A DNA stretch of 64,000 bases. It comes from Paragorgia papillata (lineage: Eukaryota > Cnidaria > Anthozoa > Scleralcyonacea > Coralliidae). Both the position numbers and the translations under genes were made by a program. The notes beneath the pieces were generated by a model that saw only the letters and a list, made by a program, of their open reading frames with translations, was not told where the DNA came from and did not search any database. The stretch's first letter is position 1, and each line of letters starts with the position of its first letter. Of this stretch, positions 1 through 13,100 are shown in pieces. The stretch lies in the NCBI GenBank assembly GCA_035771165.1, contig JAWNZC010000367.1, positions 302,501 to 366,500 on the forward strand, written 5' to 3'.

Positions 1-1143
1 TGATCTGAATATTTATTTGTATACATGTGTGGACGGACCATGCGCGGTTAAGATTGTGGGGCACTGGGGACAATATAGTTGACAAAAAGATTTGAACTAA
101 CAACATAATTTATTCTTGACAAAAAGACTTGAGAACGACGTATATATCACATTTGAAAGAACAGAAACAAATCAACGTCTACGTATAAAGCAAAACAACG
201 TCTTGAGTAGAAGGAAACTCATCAAACCGAAACTCTAAAGGAGGAAAAAGTAATAGTAAAACTTGAAAACTGACGAAGAAATAAAGGCCTGCGAAAACTT
301 TAAGTTTACGGTTAAAATATAGAGTAGCCGCTCTCACTAATCACGAACATTTAATAGCAAAACTGTTCGAGTTTCCCTGTTTAAATACATCCTATCACTG
401 TTAATTTTGTTTTCTTTTTTGTGTGTCTTTAAAGTATTTTAAACGTATCCATTGCATGTTAGTTTGCTTGCCTGTTGTATTTTTATCTGTGGCTGCCGTC
501 TTAATATCTTCTTTTAAATAGTTTTCTTTTTGTAAAACCACTTGTGACTTAACGTAGCTTGTCCATATTAAATTGGCATAAAACTCGGAAAAAGAGCAAT
601 TTTTCTTCTGTAAAACCATGGATAGTAAAAAGTCCTTTTACAATCCATGCCTCCATGATTAAACGTACAAATGCTGTTGAAATATTTATTAACATGCAGG
701 TGAAAACAGTTTCAACACTTCAGATTTCGAAATGAAAAATTGTTTTTGCTAATGGCTTAAAGGAATTTGGAACGCCATAAATATAGCCTTATTAATATTT
801 TGACAACATTTTTACGCCTGCCTCTGTAGCCTATTTCCAGGCCCCCAATAAAAAAGAGGGCAAGGGGGTTGCATTAATGTTTTCTAATCAGGGGGTATTT
901 ACAAAAATTCATGTAAAATCGGGCGAGGGGTTATTGCATTTATGTATTTCTAGTTGATTTATTAAATCTTCGCTATGATCACGAAACACACGAACAAGGT
1001 TTTGATGTTCTATTTCAGTTTCTTTCAGCACTATTTATTCGCACAGACAAGTAAACGAACGCGTATCGAAGCGAGTTCAACAGTTTTTCAACCCAGCCCA
1101 TGTGATCGCCCATTAGTTATGTGTTAATTTCGTCTTCTTTTAG
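1..1143 (+). other. Intron of DIS3L upstream of the interrupted exon
   Basis: No coding exon was recognised here on either strand. The next upstream DIS3L exon should encode the RNB active-site region and was searched for without success, so it must lie before the window. The stretch is AT-rich and ends in a pyrimidine-rich acceptor (cttcttttag) just before 1144. Confidence 0.6.
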
Positions 1144-1192
1144 GTCGACAACTGTCTATTTAGCGGATAGACGATACGACATGTTACCCGCC
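1144..1192 (+). CDS. DIS3L: DIS3L interrupted exon, 5' piece
   Basis: After a good acceptor (cttcttttag) one base completes a codon from the previous exon; the next residues read [16 protein letters not shown], the conserved RNB-domain block. Coding sequence stops at the element junction: the next element codons are AGT AGA TAG. Joining to 8530-8573 gives 93 nt, entering and leaving in phase 2. Confidence 0.9.
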
Positions 1193-4100
1193 AGTAGATA
1201 GGCCACAGGCATAGCACACTTTTTTCCGGAGCTCTTACCCCTAGTTTTTAGTTACCAGGTTGACCGTGTGAGCCCTGTGCGCGCGCATGTGAACCGGAAA
1301 TACGTTTTTGAATAGAGAAACCGGTTTTTGACAAGTATGATTGTTGTCAGACAATGGTTTAAATGAATAAAGAAGCTGCTTAATGAAACAAACGTGCAAT
1401 GCTTACGGTCACTGTTTATTTAGTCAGTGTGTTTGTGAACTGGTTGAAGAAACGTGGTAAAGAGAAGCATGGCACATCTGTTTGAGCAAATGTATGTCGA
1501 CGAAGTTGATTTTGAGGACATTCTAACTTTTGAGCAGATTATTGATCTCGTTTCTACCGAGTTTGTCCATAGACAGATTGAAGAGTTGGAGGAGCTAGTG
1601 ACATGTGCCAAGGAGATGGAGTTGGAGATGGAGGAGGTGGATGGTAATCAATGGACTACCGTGAGAGAGCCTTGTGAAATTTCTGATGAAGAGCATCGTT
1701 GGATGGCCTACACAAACCAAGCTATTTCAATGATTGACCGTGAAAATATTTGGAGGGCAATCGCGGAGACCTGCAGGATTTTATCGTTTCCTAGTCCTTC
1801 CACTTTATGCAGACAGTATTTTGACAGTTTATTTAATCTGAGCTGGTTTATTTGGACTAAGATGTACGCTGAGACCTCAAGAACAATGAACATTAATAGC
1901 TTAATGGACTATATAATGTGTACATGCAAACTTAAGTGCCATTCAACTGTGTAATTAAAATTGTGTGAATAAAAAAGTTTTTTAAAAACCTAATGCATTG
2001 GTCTACTTTCTTCATACTATACATTGTTGCTTGTGGCGACAGTGGTGTACGGTTTAGAGAAAATTTCCAAATGGAGGCTTGTTATAGCAGATCACAAAAT
2101 GACAGAACCAAGAGAAATAAAAATCATAACAGACAGAAAATGTTTAGAATCGGTGTTACGTTTGGTCGTAACAATTTAAATTTAGAGGGTCGTCTGCAAA
2201 TGGGATATAATAGAATGGTTATCGAAATTGACACTGGAGAATCCGTAATATTGTTTCATTCCAAATATGGCGCAACAAATTAATAAAAGAACCAGTCTGG
2301 CTATACACTGTGAACGACGTTTGAAAATGCGCCATTCCGACAAAAGTGAAGGTAGATAAATAGAACTTGAAGCAAAGATCATTGAAGCGTTTATGAATAA
2401 GTTACAAGGGAAAATTAATTACCTGTCAAATGACTTTTGTTTTCTGTACAATTTCATTTGTTTTGCTTTTATATATTTATATTGTACACTGTATCATGCG
2501 AACGTGTTAATTAGGCACAATTTATGTTCGCATTTGCTCCTTGAACTCGTATTTAAGTTATCATTGTCTTTCTAGGGGGTCCCGAAAACTCGATGTTTCC
2601 TAAGGGGCCAGTCAACGTATGCCGTAAGGGATAACTTAATGACAAAGATCGTACTAATAATTAAACTGTTTAATTAAAAGTTAAATGACTAAATAACACA
2701 ACTTGTGTTTTAAAATGGATTTATTTTGTAGATTAACTTATGAACGCACAAACAATTATTACTCTGTCCCGGTGTTCATGTTACCGGCCATAACGGTTTT
2801 GTATCCCAACATTCGTTGTAGAAGGAATTTTCTTTGATTTATAGCCGCATTTATACTTTCATCTTCATCGTAGCCTTCTTCATCCATTAAACGTTTCATT
2901 GTTTTCATAATTTTCTTGTGGATACTGTCACGTTGAAGCTCCTTTACTAATCGAATGTACTTTTTGTATGATTTTGCCATTTCTCTGGTATATTCTGGAA
3001 CCAACATAGCGTAGGCATGTTTCATAGCTTCGTCAACAGTAATGTTGTTTTATTGCATTGTTATTTCGACCAAAGCATTTCGTTTAGGATCCACCTTTTC
3101 AAAAACTTCATTTAATATATATTCCCAGAGTGTGTCGTTTTCTTCATCTTCCTCGCATTTGGACTCTTCAGAATGTTCGCTAGTACTTTCCTCATCGATG
3201 GACAAGTTGTCTTCCGTCAGCGATATGCTGTTTTCTTCTTCCGTCGACAGTATGATGTTTTTTCCGTCTGTACAAGAGTCGTCTTCTCCATCTTCCTCCG
3301 ACTCATTGCTATTTTCTTCATCGCTGTATGCATCCGTACAAGAGTCGTCTTCTCCATCTTCTTCCGACTCATTGCTATTTTCTTCATCGCTGTATGCATC
3401 CGTACTTTCATTCTCCATCACTACATCGTTATGCTTATCTGGATCGTATTCTCCCTCTGAAATATCTGAAATGTCACCTTGTTCCACCAGAAGCGGATAA
3501 TCAAAACAGATGGCTTGATGTGGTCTTACGTTATACGCAGACGAAAAACGCTTCATACACTGGTTACACTGATAACAATTACCCATACTATCACCAGCAA
3601 AAATTGAGGAGAAATGAAAAAACTAGCAGAGAGAAATGACTATATATTACAATATATTGCCTAGTTAACATGTGGTACAGAAACGTTGCCGTGAATCGTG
3701 ATGCATTGTTTGATTGGACATGCACACTCTCGTAAATGTTTTTTAACAGGCAATATAGATCTTCGAACAAAATCGATATGCGAATTTTGCTCATTATGTT
3801 CTCATTTTGCTCATCATGCTTGCGCATTTTGCTCAGTCACATTCGCATTATGCTCATTGCGTGCGCATTTTGCTCATTCATATTCTCATTATGCTCATCA
3901 TGCGTGCGCATTTTGCTGATTCACATTTGCATTATAATCATCATGCTTTCGCATTTTGCTCATTCACATTCGCATTATGCTCATTGCGTGCGCATTTTGC
4001 TCATTCACATTCGCATTATGCTCATTCACATTCGCATTATGCTCTTTGAGTGCGCATTGTGCTCATTCACATTCGCATTGTGCTCATAACACTCGCGTAC

Positions 4101-7100
4101 TTTACTCATCACGCGCGCATTGTGCTCATTTACATTTTGCTCATAACACTCGCGTACTTGTTGAAACAACCAAATCGCTTGGTTTAAAAATTGATGAGAC
4201 ACTGACCTGGAGTGAGCAAGTTGAACATATTACAAAAAAGGTTACTACTGGTCTGAGCATACTAAGGAGAATAAGAAATTTTGTTGACCTCAATACACTT
4301 CTTACAGTGTACCGGTCCATTATTCAACCATATTTTGAATATTGTTCTCCTGTGTGGGCTGCTCTTGGTAAAACACTTTCCCTAAAACTCCAACGATTGC
4401 AAAACAGAGCTGCTCGCATCATTACAAGAGATACTTATGACATCTCTTCTGTTGAATGCTTAAATAAATTAAAACTAATCAATTTAGAAACAAGGAGGGA
4501 TCAACAACTCTCCATATTAATGTATAAAGTGAGTCATAATCAGGTACCAAGCGAATTAGGAAAATTATTTAAGAGAACAAATCAACAACATGACTACAAT
4601 ACTAGGCAGGCTGAACATGATTTCGTTCCACCTAAACCCAGTACAAATTATCTGAAAAGGACGTTTGGTTACAGAGGCTCAGTGGTTTGGAATAATTTAT
4701 CCGATGAAATCAAGAGTTCATCGTCACTTACAATTTTTAAAAGTAGATTAAGAAGTTATTGTGTAAATAATAGTATATAGTTGTTCTTTTCTATTTATTC
4801 CTTTGTTGTTTTGTATTTATTGTATTATATATAGTAGACTTGTACATACTTTTATATTTGTAACTACTGATGTGAACACACGGCCTTTTGGAAGATCACC
4901 ATGCATGTAATTAGGTGAAATAGTACCGTGTTTTTAAATAAAGTTGAAGTAAGTAAGTAAGTAAGTAAGTGCTTTGCTCATTACGTGCGCATTGTGCTCA
5001 TTCGCATTATGCTCATTGAGTGCGCATTGTGCTCATTCGCATTATGCTCATTGAGTGCGCATTGTGCTTATTTACATTCGCATTATCCTCATTCACATTC
5101 GCATTTTGCTCATAACACTCGCGTATTTTGCTCATTACGTGCGCATTGTGCTCATTTACAGTCGCATTGTGCTCATTCACAACATTCGCATTATGCTCAT
5201 TGAGTGCGCATTGTGCTAATTTACAGTCGCATTGTGCTCATTTACATTCGCATTGTCGGTTCCCAGGGACTTAAGGGACATAAGGTTTGTCTATCTATCT
5301 ATCTGAGTCCGGGGGGGGGGGACTTATGGGACGTAAGGGAACACAATGCGACTGTAAATGAGCACAATGCGAATGTAAATGAGCACAATGCGCATTCAAT
5401 GACCATAATGCGAATGTGAATGAGCACAATGCGACTGTAAATGAGCACAATGCGCACGTAATGAGCAAAATACGCGAGTGTTATGAGCAAAATGCGAATG
5501 TGAATGAGGATAATGCGAATGTAAATAAGCACAATGCGCACTCAATGAGCATAATGCGAATGAGCACAATGCACACTCAATGAGCATAATGCGAATGAGC
5601 ACAATGCGCACGTAATGAGCAAAGTACGCGAGTGTTATGAGCAAAATGTAAATGAGCACAATGTGCGCGTGATGAGTAAAGTACGCGAGTGTTATGAGCA
5701 CAATGCGAATGTGAATGAGCACAATGCGCACTCAAAGAGCATAATGCGAATGTGAATGAGCATAATGCGAATGTGAATGAGCAAAATGCGCACGCAATGA
5801 GCATAATGCGAATGTGAATGAGCAAAATGCGAAAGCATGATGATTATAATGCAAATGTGAATCAGCAAAATGCGCACGCATGATGAGCATAATGCGAATA
5901 TGAATGAGCAAAATGCGCACGCAATGAGCATAATGCGAATGTGACTGAGCAAAATGCGCAAGCATGATGAGCAAAATGAGAACATAATGAGCAAAATTCG
6001 CATATCGATTTTGTTCGAAGATCTATATTGCCTGTTAAAAAAAATTTACGAGAGTGTGCATGTCCAATCAAACAATGCATCACGATTCACGGCAACGTTT
6101 CTGTACCACATGTTAACTAGGCAATATATTGTAATATATAGTCATTTCTCTCTGCTAGTTTTTTCATTTCTCCTCAATTTTTGCTGGTGATAGTATGGGT
6201 AATTGTTATCAGTGTAACCAGTGTATGAAGCGTTTTTCGTCTGCGTATAACGTAAGACCACATCAAGCCATCTGTTTTGATTATCCGCTTCTGGTGGAAC
6301 AAGGTGACATTTCAGATATTTCAGAGGGAGAATACGATCCAGATAAGCATAACGATGTAGTGATGGAGAATGAAAGTACGGATGCATACAGCGATGAAGA
6401 AAATAGCAATGAGTCGGAGGAAGATGGAGAAGACGACTCTTGTACAGACGGAAAAAACATCATACTGTCGACGGAAGAAGAAAACAGCATATCGCCGACG
6501 GAAGACAACTTGTCCATCGATGAGGAAAGTACTAGCGAACATTCTGAAGAGTCCGCATGCGAGGAAGATGAAGAAAACGACACACTCTGGGAATATATAT
6601 TAAATGAAGTTTTTGAAAAGGTGGATCCTAAACGAAATGCTTTGGTCGAAATAACAATGCAAGAAAACAACATTACTGTTGACGAAGCTATGAAACATGC
6701 CTACGCTATGTTGGTTCCAGAATATACCAGAGAAATGGCAAAAACATACAAAAAGTACATTCGATTAGTAAAGGAGCTTCAACGTGACAGTATCCACAAG
6801 AAAATTATGAAAACAATGAAACGTTTAATGGATGAAGAAGGCTACGATGAAGATGAAAGTATAAATGCGGCTATAAATCAAAGAAAATTCCTTCTACAAC
6901 GAATGTTGGGATACAAAACCGTTATGGCCGGTAACATGAACACCGGGACAGAGTAATAATTGTTTGTGCGTTCATAAGTTAATCTACAAAATAAATCCAT
7001 TTTAAAACACAAGTTGTGTTATTTAGTCATTTAACTTTTAATTAAACAGTTTAATTATTAGTACGATCTTTGTCATTAAGTTATCCCTTACGGCATACGT

Positions 7101-10100
7101 TGACTGGCCCCTTAGGAAACATCGAGTTTTCGGGACCCCCTAGAAAGACAATGATAACTTAAATACGAGTTCAAGGAGCAAATGCGAACATAAATTGTGC
7201 CTAATTAACACGTTCGCATGATACAGTGTACAATATAAATATATAAAAGCAAAACAAATGAAATTGTACAGAAAACAAAAGTCATTTGACAGGTAATTAA
7301 TTTTCCCTTGTAACTTATTCATAAACGTTTCAATGATCTTTGCTTCAAGTTCTATTTATCTACCTTCACTTTTGTCGGAATGGCGCATTTTTCAAACGTC
7401 GTTCACAGTGTATAGCCAGACTGGTTCTTTTATTAATTTGTTGCGCCATATTTGGAATGAAACAATATTACGGATTCTCCAGTGTCAATTTCGATAACCA
7501 TTCTATTATATCCCATTTGCAGACGACCCTCTAAATTTAAATTGTTACGACCAAACGTAACACCGATTCTAAACATTTTCTGTCTGTTATGATTTTTATT
7601 TCTCTTGGTTCTGTCATTTTGTGATCTGCTATAACAAGCCTCCATTTGGAAATTTTCTCTAAACCGTACACCACTGTCGCCACAAGCAACAATGTATAGT
7701 ATGAAGAAAGTAGACCAATGCATTAGGTTTTTAAAAAACTTTTTTATTCACACAATTTTAATTACACAGTTGAATGGCACTTAAGTTTGCATGTACACAT
7801 TATATAGTCCATTAAGCTATTAATGTTCATTGTTCTTGAGGTCTCAGCGTACATCTTAGACCAAATAAACCAGCTCAGATTAAATAAACTGTCAAAATAC
7901 TGTCTGCATAAAGTGGAAGGACTAGGAAACGATAAAATCCTGCAGGTCTCCGCGATTGCCCTCCAAATATTTTCACGGTCAATCATTGAAATAGCTTGGT
8001 TTGTGTAGGCCATCCAACGATGCTCTTCATCAGAAATTTCACAAGACTCTCTCACGGTAGTCCATTGATTACCATCCACCTCCTCCATCTCCAACTCCAT
8101 CTCCTTGGCACATGTCACTAGCTCCTCCAACTCTTCAATCTGTCTATGGACAAACTCGGTAGAAACGAGATCAATAATCTGCTCAAAAGTTAGAATGTCC
8201 TCAAAATCAACTTCGTCGACATACATTTGCTCAAACAGATGTGCCATGCTTCTCTTTACCACGTTTCTTCAACCAGTTCACAAACACACTGACTAAATAA
8301 ACAGTGACCGTAAGCATTGCACGTTTGTTTCATTAAGCAGCTTCTTTATTCATTTAAACCATTGTCTGACAACAATCATACTTGTCAAAAACCGGTTACT
8401 CTATTCAAAAACGTATTTCCGGTTCACATGCACGCGCACAGGGCTCACACGGTCAACCTGGTAACTAAAAACTAGGGGTAAGAGCTCCGGAAAAAAGTGT
8501 GCTATGCCTGTGGCCTATCTACTCCCGCCATACTTATCGCCGACCTTTGCTCACTTCTTAGCGGAGTTGACAGGTTTGTACGTACGTTTGTTATATATAA
8601 GCTTTAATCTGTTGTTAGATATCGTTTTGTGCCACTGGCCCACTGCATGCCATCGGTCAGGCACTACTATAAAACTAAATAAAAATTTTATTTTTATCTA
8701 CAGGGCAAGAATTTCAGGACATTTTGCTTTTCGCCGCCTCCACCTTTTGTTTTGTTTTCCCTTTGTGTAGTTTAGTTTAGTTTAGTTTAATTTAGCTTTG
8801 CTTTGCCTTGGCTTGGCTTGGCTTGGCTTGGCGTGGCGTGGCTTAGCTGGACTGGACTGGATGGACTGGACTGGATCGAATTGGATTGAATCGGGTTGGG
8901 TTGGGTTGGGTTGGGTTGGACTGGGTTGGACTGGACTGGACTGCATCGGATTGGGTTGTGTTGGGTTGGACTGGGTTGGACTAGACTGGACTGGACTGGA
9001 CTGGACTGGATCGCATTGGGTTGGGTTGGGTTGGACTGGGTTGGACTGGGCTGGATTGGGTTGGGTTGGACTGGGTTGGACTGGACTGGATCGGGTTGGA
9101 CTGGACTGGATCGAATTGGATTAGATCGGGTTGGGTTGGGTTGCACTGGGTTGCACTGGACTGGACTGCGTTGCGTTGCGTTGCGCGGCACAGCACAGCA
9201 CAGTAGTCAATAGTGTACTTAGATTTATTTAACCTTTATTTTATTTTATTCCCATTCTTATTTTCATTTCCAACTATGAATTGTCTTATTCTTCATTGAA
9301 CCACTGATTGAACATCATATTACAGAGAGTTCAAGATGTTTAAACTATATTTACACTTACAAATTACATGCAGTAATATAAAGTTCAGCAATTGTTTTTA
9401 AGTAATTGAATTTGAAGTAACGTATTTAGGTTTTCACGTGATTTTATTACAACGTTATCCAGGTATGCTGTGAGTGTCTTATGGATTCTGGATAGCGAGA
9501 ACTACGAAGTGAAGGATGTTTGGTATGGAAAGACCATTATTCGTTCGCGTTATAAGCTGTTTTACGAGGTAAGCAATATCTCCTTTTCACCGATGGGAAA
9601 TAACTTCTCAAGTAAAAATGAAGATAATTATTAATTTTATTGTTGTTTTAGATTGCCCAAGCCATTGCGGAGGGGAAAACGAGCAATAGTGAATTAACTG
9701 AAAATGTTCCTGAATTACAGGACTGTACGACTGAAAGCGAACTTAATACAAGGTATGTCGGTTATTGCTTGAACGTTTAGCTCTCATAACTCTTTAAAGG
9801 TCAACTCAAGGCAAATTACATTTTTCGCTTTATATATGTATTAAAGCACGTAGGATCCGAATATGATGAAAACAAATTGAATTGAAATTTTTGGGATGTT
9901 GAATCGACGAATTTTGAAGTATTTTTATAAAAAGCTGTGTTATATAAAGAGTCTGGCACTAGCAAGTGTGTGACGTAAACAGAGGAACGATTATACAATC
10001 CATTAAAGTAAACACACTCAAAAAGTGTCAAATACTTTAATACATGTGCGGTTGGAAACTGCACAAGTTATATTCATCATAAATCAGCTTTTTTTATGAT

Positions 10101-13100
10101 TTCAATCGTCCAGGTTCAACTGTTTATGTCACAAACTTGCTAGTGCCAGACTCTTTAAACAACACGGCTTTTTTTAGAATACTTCGTTAAAAAATTCAGA
10201 AATCAACAAAAAGTACGGTTTGCTTCAAATTTTTATCACTATTTTCGTATTCTCCATACTTTGGCGCATATAACAAACCGGGAAAATAATTTGCCTTGAG
10301 TTGTACCTTTAAATGTTAAATGCCCAGAAAGCATTATAATGTGCACAGTTATCAGTTTTAAGTCTGAGTAACTTCAAACGATGTCTTAGGCCCTGTTTAT
10401 ATGAAGCGGATTGAGTGTTCAAGTCAAATCTCGCATGTTGTTTCTCCTTGTTGTGTTTACATGAAGAAGATTGAAAGTTTTCGATCTGATCAAAATGGAC
10501 GGCTGAAGTCAATCCACGCATGCAGTGGAGTGGATTGAATTGAGATTCAAGCTAGGACCGACTTGAATGTCTCCAATCTGGTTCATCTAAATACGGTTTG
10601 ACTTGAAAATGACTTGATACGCATGAGTGAAGTTAGTGCGTGTTGCAAACATGGCGGACATAGAGGAAAGCCCAGAAAATAGTGTCGAAAAAACCGCTTA
10701 CAAAAAGCAAAAACCGATCGGATTCTCCATGTAAACATGTGCCCGAATTGACTTCACTCGCGTTTTTCGATTCGATTGGACTGTCAATCCGCTTCATGTA
10801 AACAGGGCCTTAAACTCTAAATTGAACAAGTTGAAGCTAAGGAAGTGCCGAATACTACTTTTAATTACTGGATACTGGATTAAACCGGATGTGTATTTAT
10901 TGAATACCAGATAGTACCAGATATTGGATATACCAGGTTTAAATACCTCTAATAATTTCCCAAAGTAGCAGTCCTTTCGAAAGTAACTCGTTACATTTAA
11001 CCGATATAACTTTTATCTGAAACGATGCTTACAAACAGTAATGGACTGATATGATTCCTCTAGCCACAAATCCCGAAAGCTTCAGAAACCACGGTATATA
11101 ATATAAACACATGGATAAAGTCATGTAATATAAGGTTTTAAATACACAGTTCAAATTCGTGTTCTTGTATAACTAAACAGAAACAAACTCGCTAAATAAG
11201 CATGTGTTGTAATTTATTTGTATATTTGCATCATATAAGTATATGAAATATCTGGCTGTCATATCACTACTTTTTTACCACCCGAAAATAAGCCCCCCCC
11301 CCCCCCCCCCTCGAAAGTAGCGGCTAACCGAAAGTAACGGGGGATGCTGCTTTGGGAACTTTACTGTATAAGAATAGGGGGTGTTTATACGTGGGGCTGG
11401 CCCGAACTCAGGCGGACTCAATTTTTCATTTTGGGTTTTGTTTACATGAGGCTGGTCTTGAAATTACATGGCCTTGGTTCCTATTACATCGGTTAAAAAG
11501 CGGGGGTTTTTTGTAGTCCGAATCGCTTCGAATTAGACTTATAGATCCTGTTTACATGTCAAGCCGATCTGGAGTTAGACCATCCTCAAAATTTCAGTTC
11601 GGTCAGTCTAGCCTACTCCCTTGGATAATGAGATAACAATACTATTGTCAGTGTAGCTTACACTTGAAACTAAAAAAAGAAAAGAAAGTGTTTTCATTGA
11701 TTAAATAAAATTGGAGCAAGTCTATAGTAGTCTAAAGAATGTGTCACTCGTTGAACCAGTCAAAATATAGTTTAACTCATTATTGTCCAAGAGCTTTCCA
11801 GAGGTGAATAAAATCGTCTGGCGTTAGTCAGAATAAAATTCGGACAGGAAAGAGTTAGAGAGATAGTTTGTAACTCATTCCTGTCTGTTAGCCAGAATAA
11901 AATAGTAAAGACCGATTCGGGGAGGAAAGAGTTAAGCTCTCGTTTATTTATTTACACAAGTTTCACTAATCCAAGAACTGTAGTAGTATATGGTAAATAT
12001 ACTGTAACATTTTACAGGATACCTGATACTACATGCAGGATAGCGGAATTTTATCGTGTACCAGTATCCTGGACATCCCTATAGTCGAAGCTATTTATAT
12101 ATTTGTTAAATTTGTTCTAACTAAACGTTCTTTTATAGAGTAGAGGAATTACGTTGGGCAGTTATAAAGCTGATGGATATTGCAAGGAAATTAAAGTCGA
12201 AACGAACAAGTCAAGGTAGATTCTCTTTCTATAGATTCCAGTACTAACTAAAACTCTACAGTCTTTGGACTTGACATGGTTGGTTGACATACATGTCAGT
12301 CCCAAAACTTTAAGAGCTTTTTGATTATTACTTTAGGATTTTCAACTTGAAGTTAGTAAAGTTTTCTTAGTTCTTGCTGTACAAGATATCGTAAGTTGTC
12401 AAAACTCAGAAGGACTTTTAGCTCTGGTTAGGACTCGAATCCCCAACCTTCCGAATGCTAGCATACAGACGCTCTAAGTAAAGAGCCATTAGAATCAGAT
12501 ACCCTGGTCCCAGAGGTTTTCTCTCCCGTAATTTAATTATAGCGGTAAGATGAGAGAGGAGAGAAAACCTCTGGTAGAAAGCGGTACGATGATTGATCAA
12601 ACCGCTCCAATAGAATTCTAGCTGAACAGAACGTGTTCACTATCTCTGATTGGATAACTCTCAAACAGAGTTTTGATTCGCTAAACTTCTTATTACTAGG
12701 GTGATATGATTTGTTAAACCTGTATCAGATCAGCCTATGAGATTTGTAGCCAAGTATAGCCTGAATTACATGAAAGTGAGGTTCATACCACTTCCTACCA
12801 GAGGTTTTCTCTCCTTTCCTGCATGTCTTACCACTATAACATTACGGGAGAAAACCTCTGGAACCAGGGCAGAACCAGTGAATTCTATATAAGGACTGGA
12901 ACGATACCTACAAACCAAATTTTGAAGCCGTCATGGAGGCTGACATGCAGGGCAGCCCCAGTCCTCTTTATATGCAACAAAATCTTTATTTTTTTAAGTT
13001 ATATTTTGTTATGAACCAATTACAAAGAAATACAAACATGCTACAGTAATAGATATTGCGGTGCCCTGAAAGTTAGCTTGCGGGCGCAGCTAACTTTCAA

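Larger units (their letters stand above)
1193..5256 (+). repeat. Left arm of the palindrome
   Basis: It is collinear, inverted, with 8523-5342. Subtracting the 812-bp LINE (4160-4971) and a 66-bp coding duplication leaves 3186 bp against 3182 bp in the right arm. The terminal 120 bases differ at only two positions between arms. Confidence 0.9.
1193..8523. mobile_element. Palindromic Polinton/Maverick-type element inserted in DIS3L exon
   Basis: This 7331-bp element has ends that are exact inverted copies (5' AGTAGATAGGCCACAGG; 3' end its complement) and a 6-bp flanking duplication. The inverted identity does not stop after a few hundred bases: it runs to the middle, so the two arms (1193-5256 without the LINE, and 5342-8523) are one sequence of about 3.18 kb repeated head to head. 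Each arm holds two outward-end genes, one acidic zinc-finger gene and a minisatellite. No DNA polymerase B, integrase, packaging ATPase, protease or capsid gene is present, so movement must have been driven in trans. AG...CT termini, 6-bp duplication and long inverted repeats point to Polinton/Maverick-type mobilisation; the parental family itself is inferred. Confidence 0.82.
5342..8523 (-). repeat. Right arm of the palindrome
   Basis: Inverted copy of the left arm. It lacks the LINE insertion and the 66-bp duplication, and keeps the zinc-finger gene intact, so it is the better representative of the original arm. Confidence 0.9.

Noticed and set aside
2393..2575. 60-codon hydrophobic frame in both arms as a fourth element gene
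   Set aside because: Conservation is explained by the palindrome; low-complexity AT-rich sequence with no start or poly(A) context.
3698..6083. Long frames encoding His/Ala/Ser/Tyr-rich repeats ([10 protein letters not shown] type) on both strands
   Set aside because: They lie entirely in the 20/21-bp minisatellite, are open in several frames at once and merely reflect the unit lacking stops.
1193..8523. The element as a spliceable intron or introner
   Set aside because: Its borders are AGTAGA...CTACT with no GT/AG arrangement at the coding junction, and it carries genes with their own poly(A) signals.
8787..9213. Frames rich in NPVQPNPIQ or GLGWTGLDW
   Set aside because: Translation of the GGACT/GGGTT pentanucleotide array.
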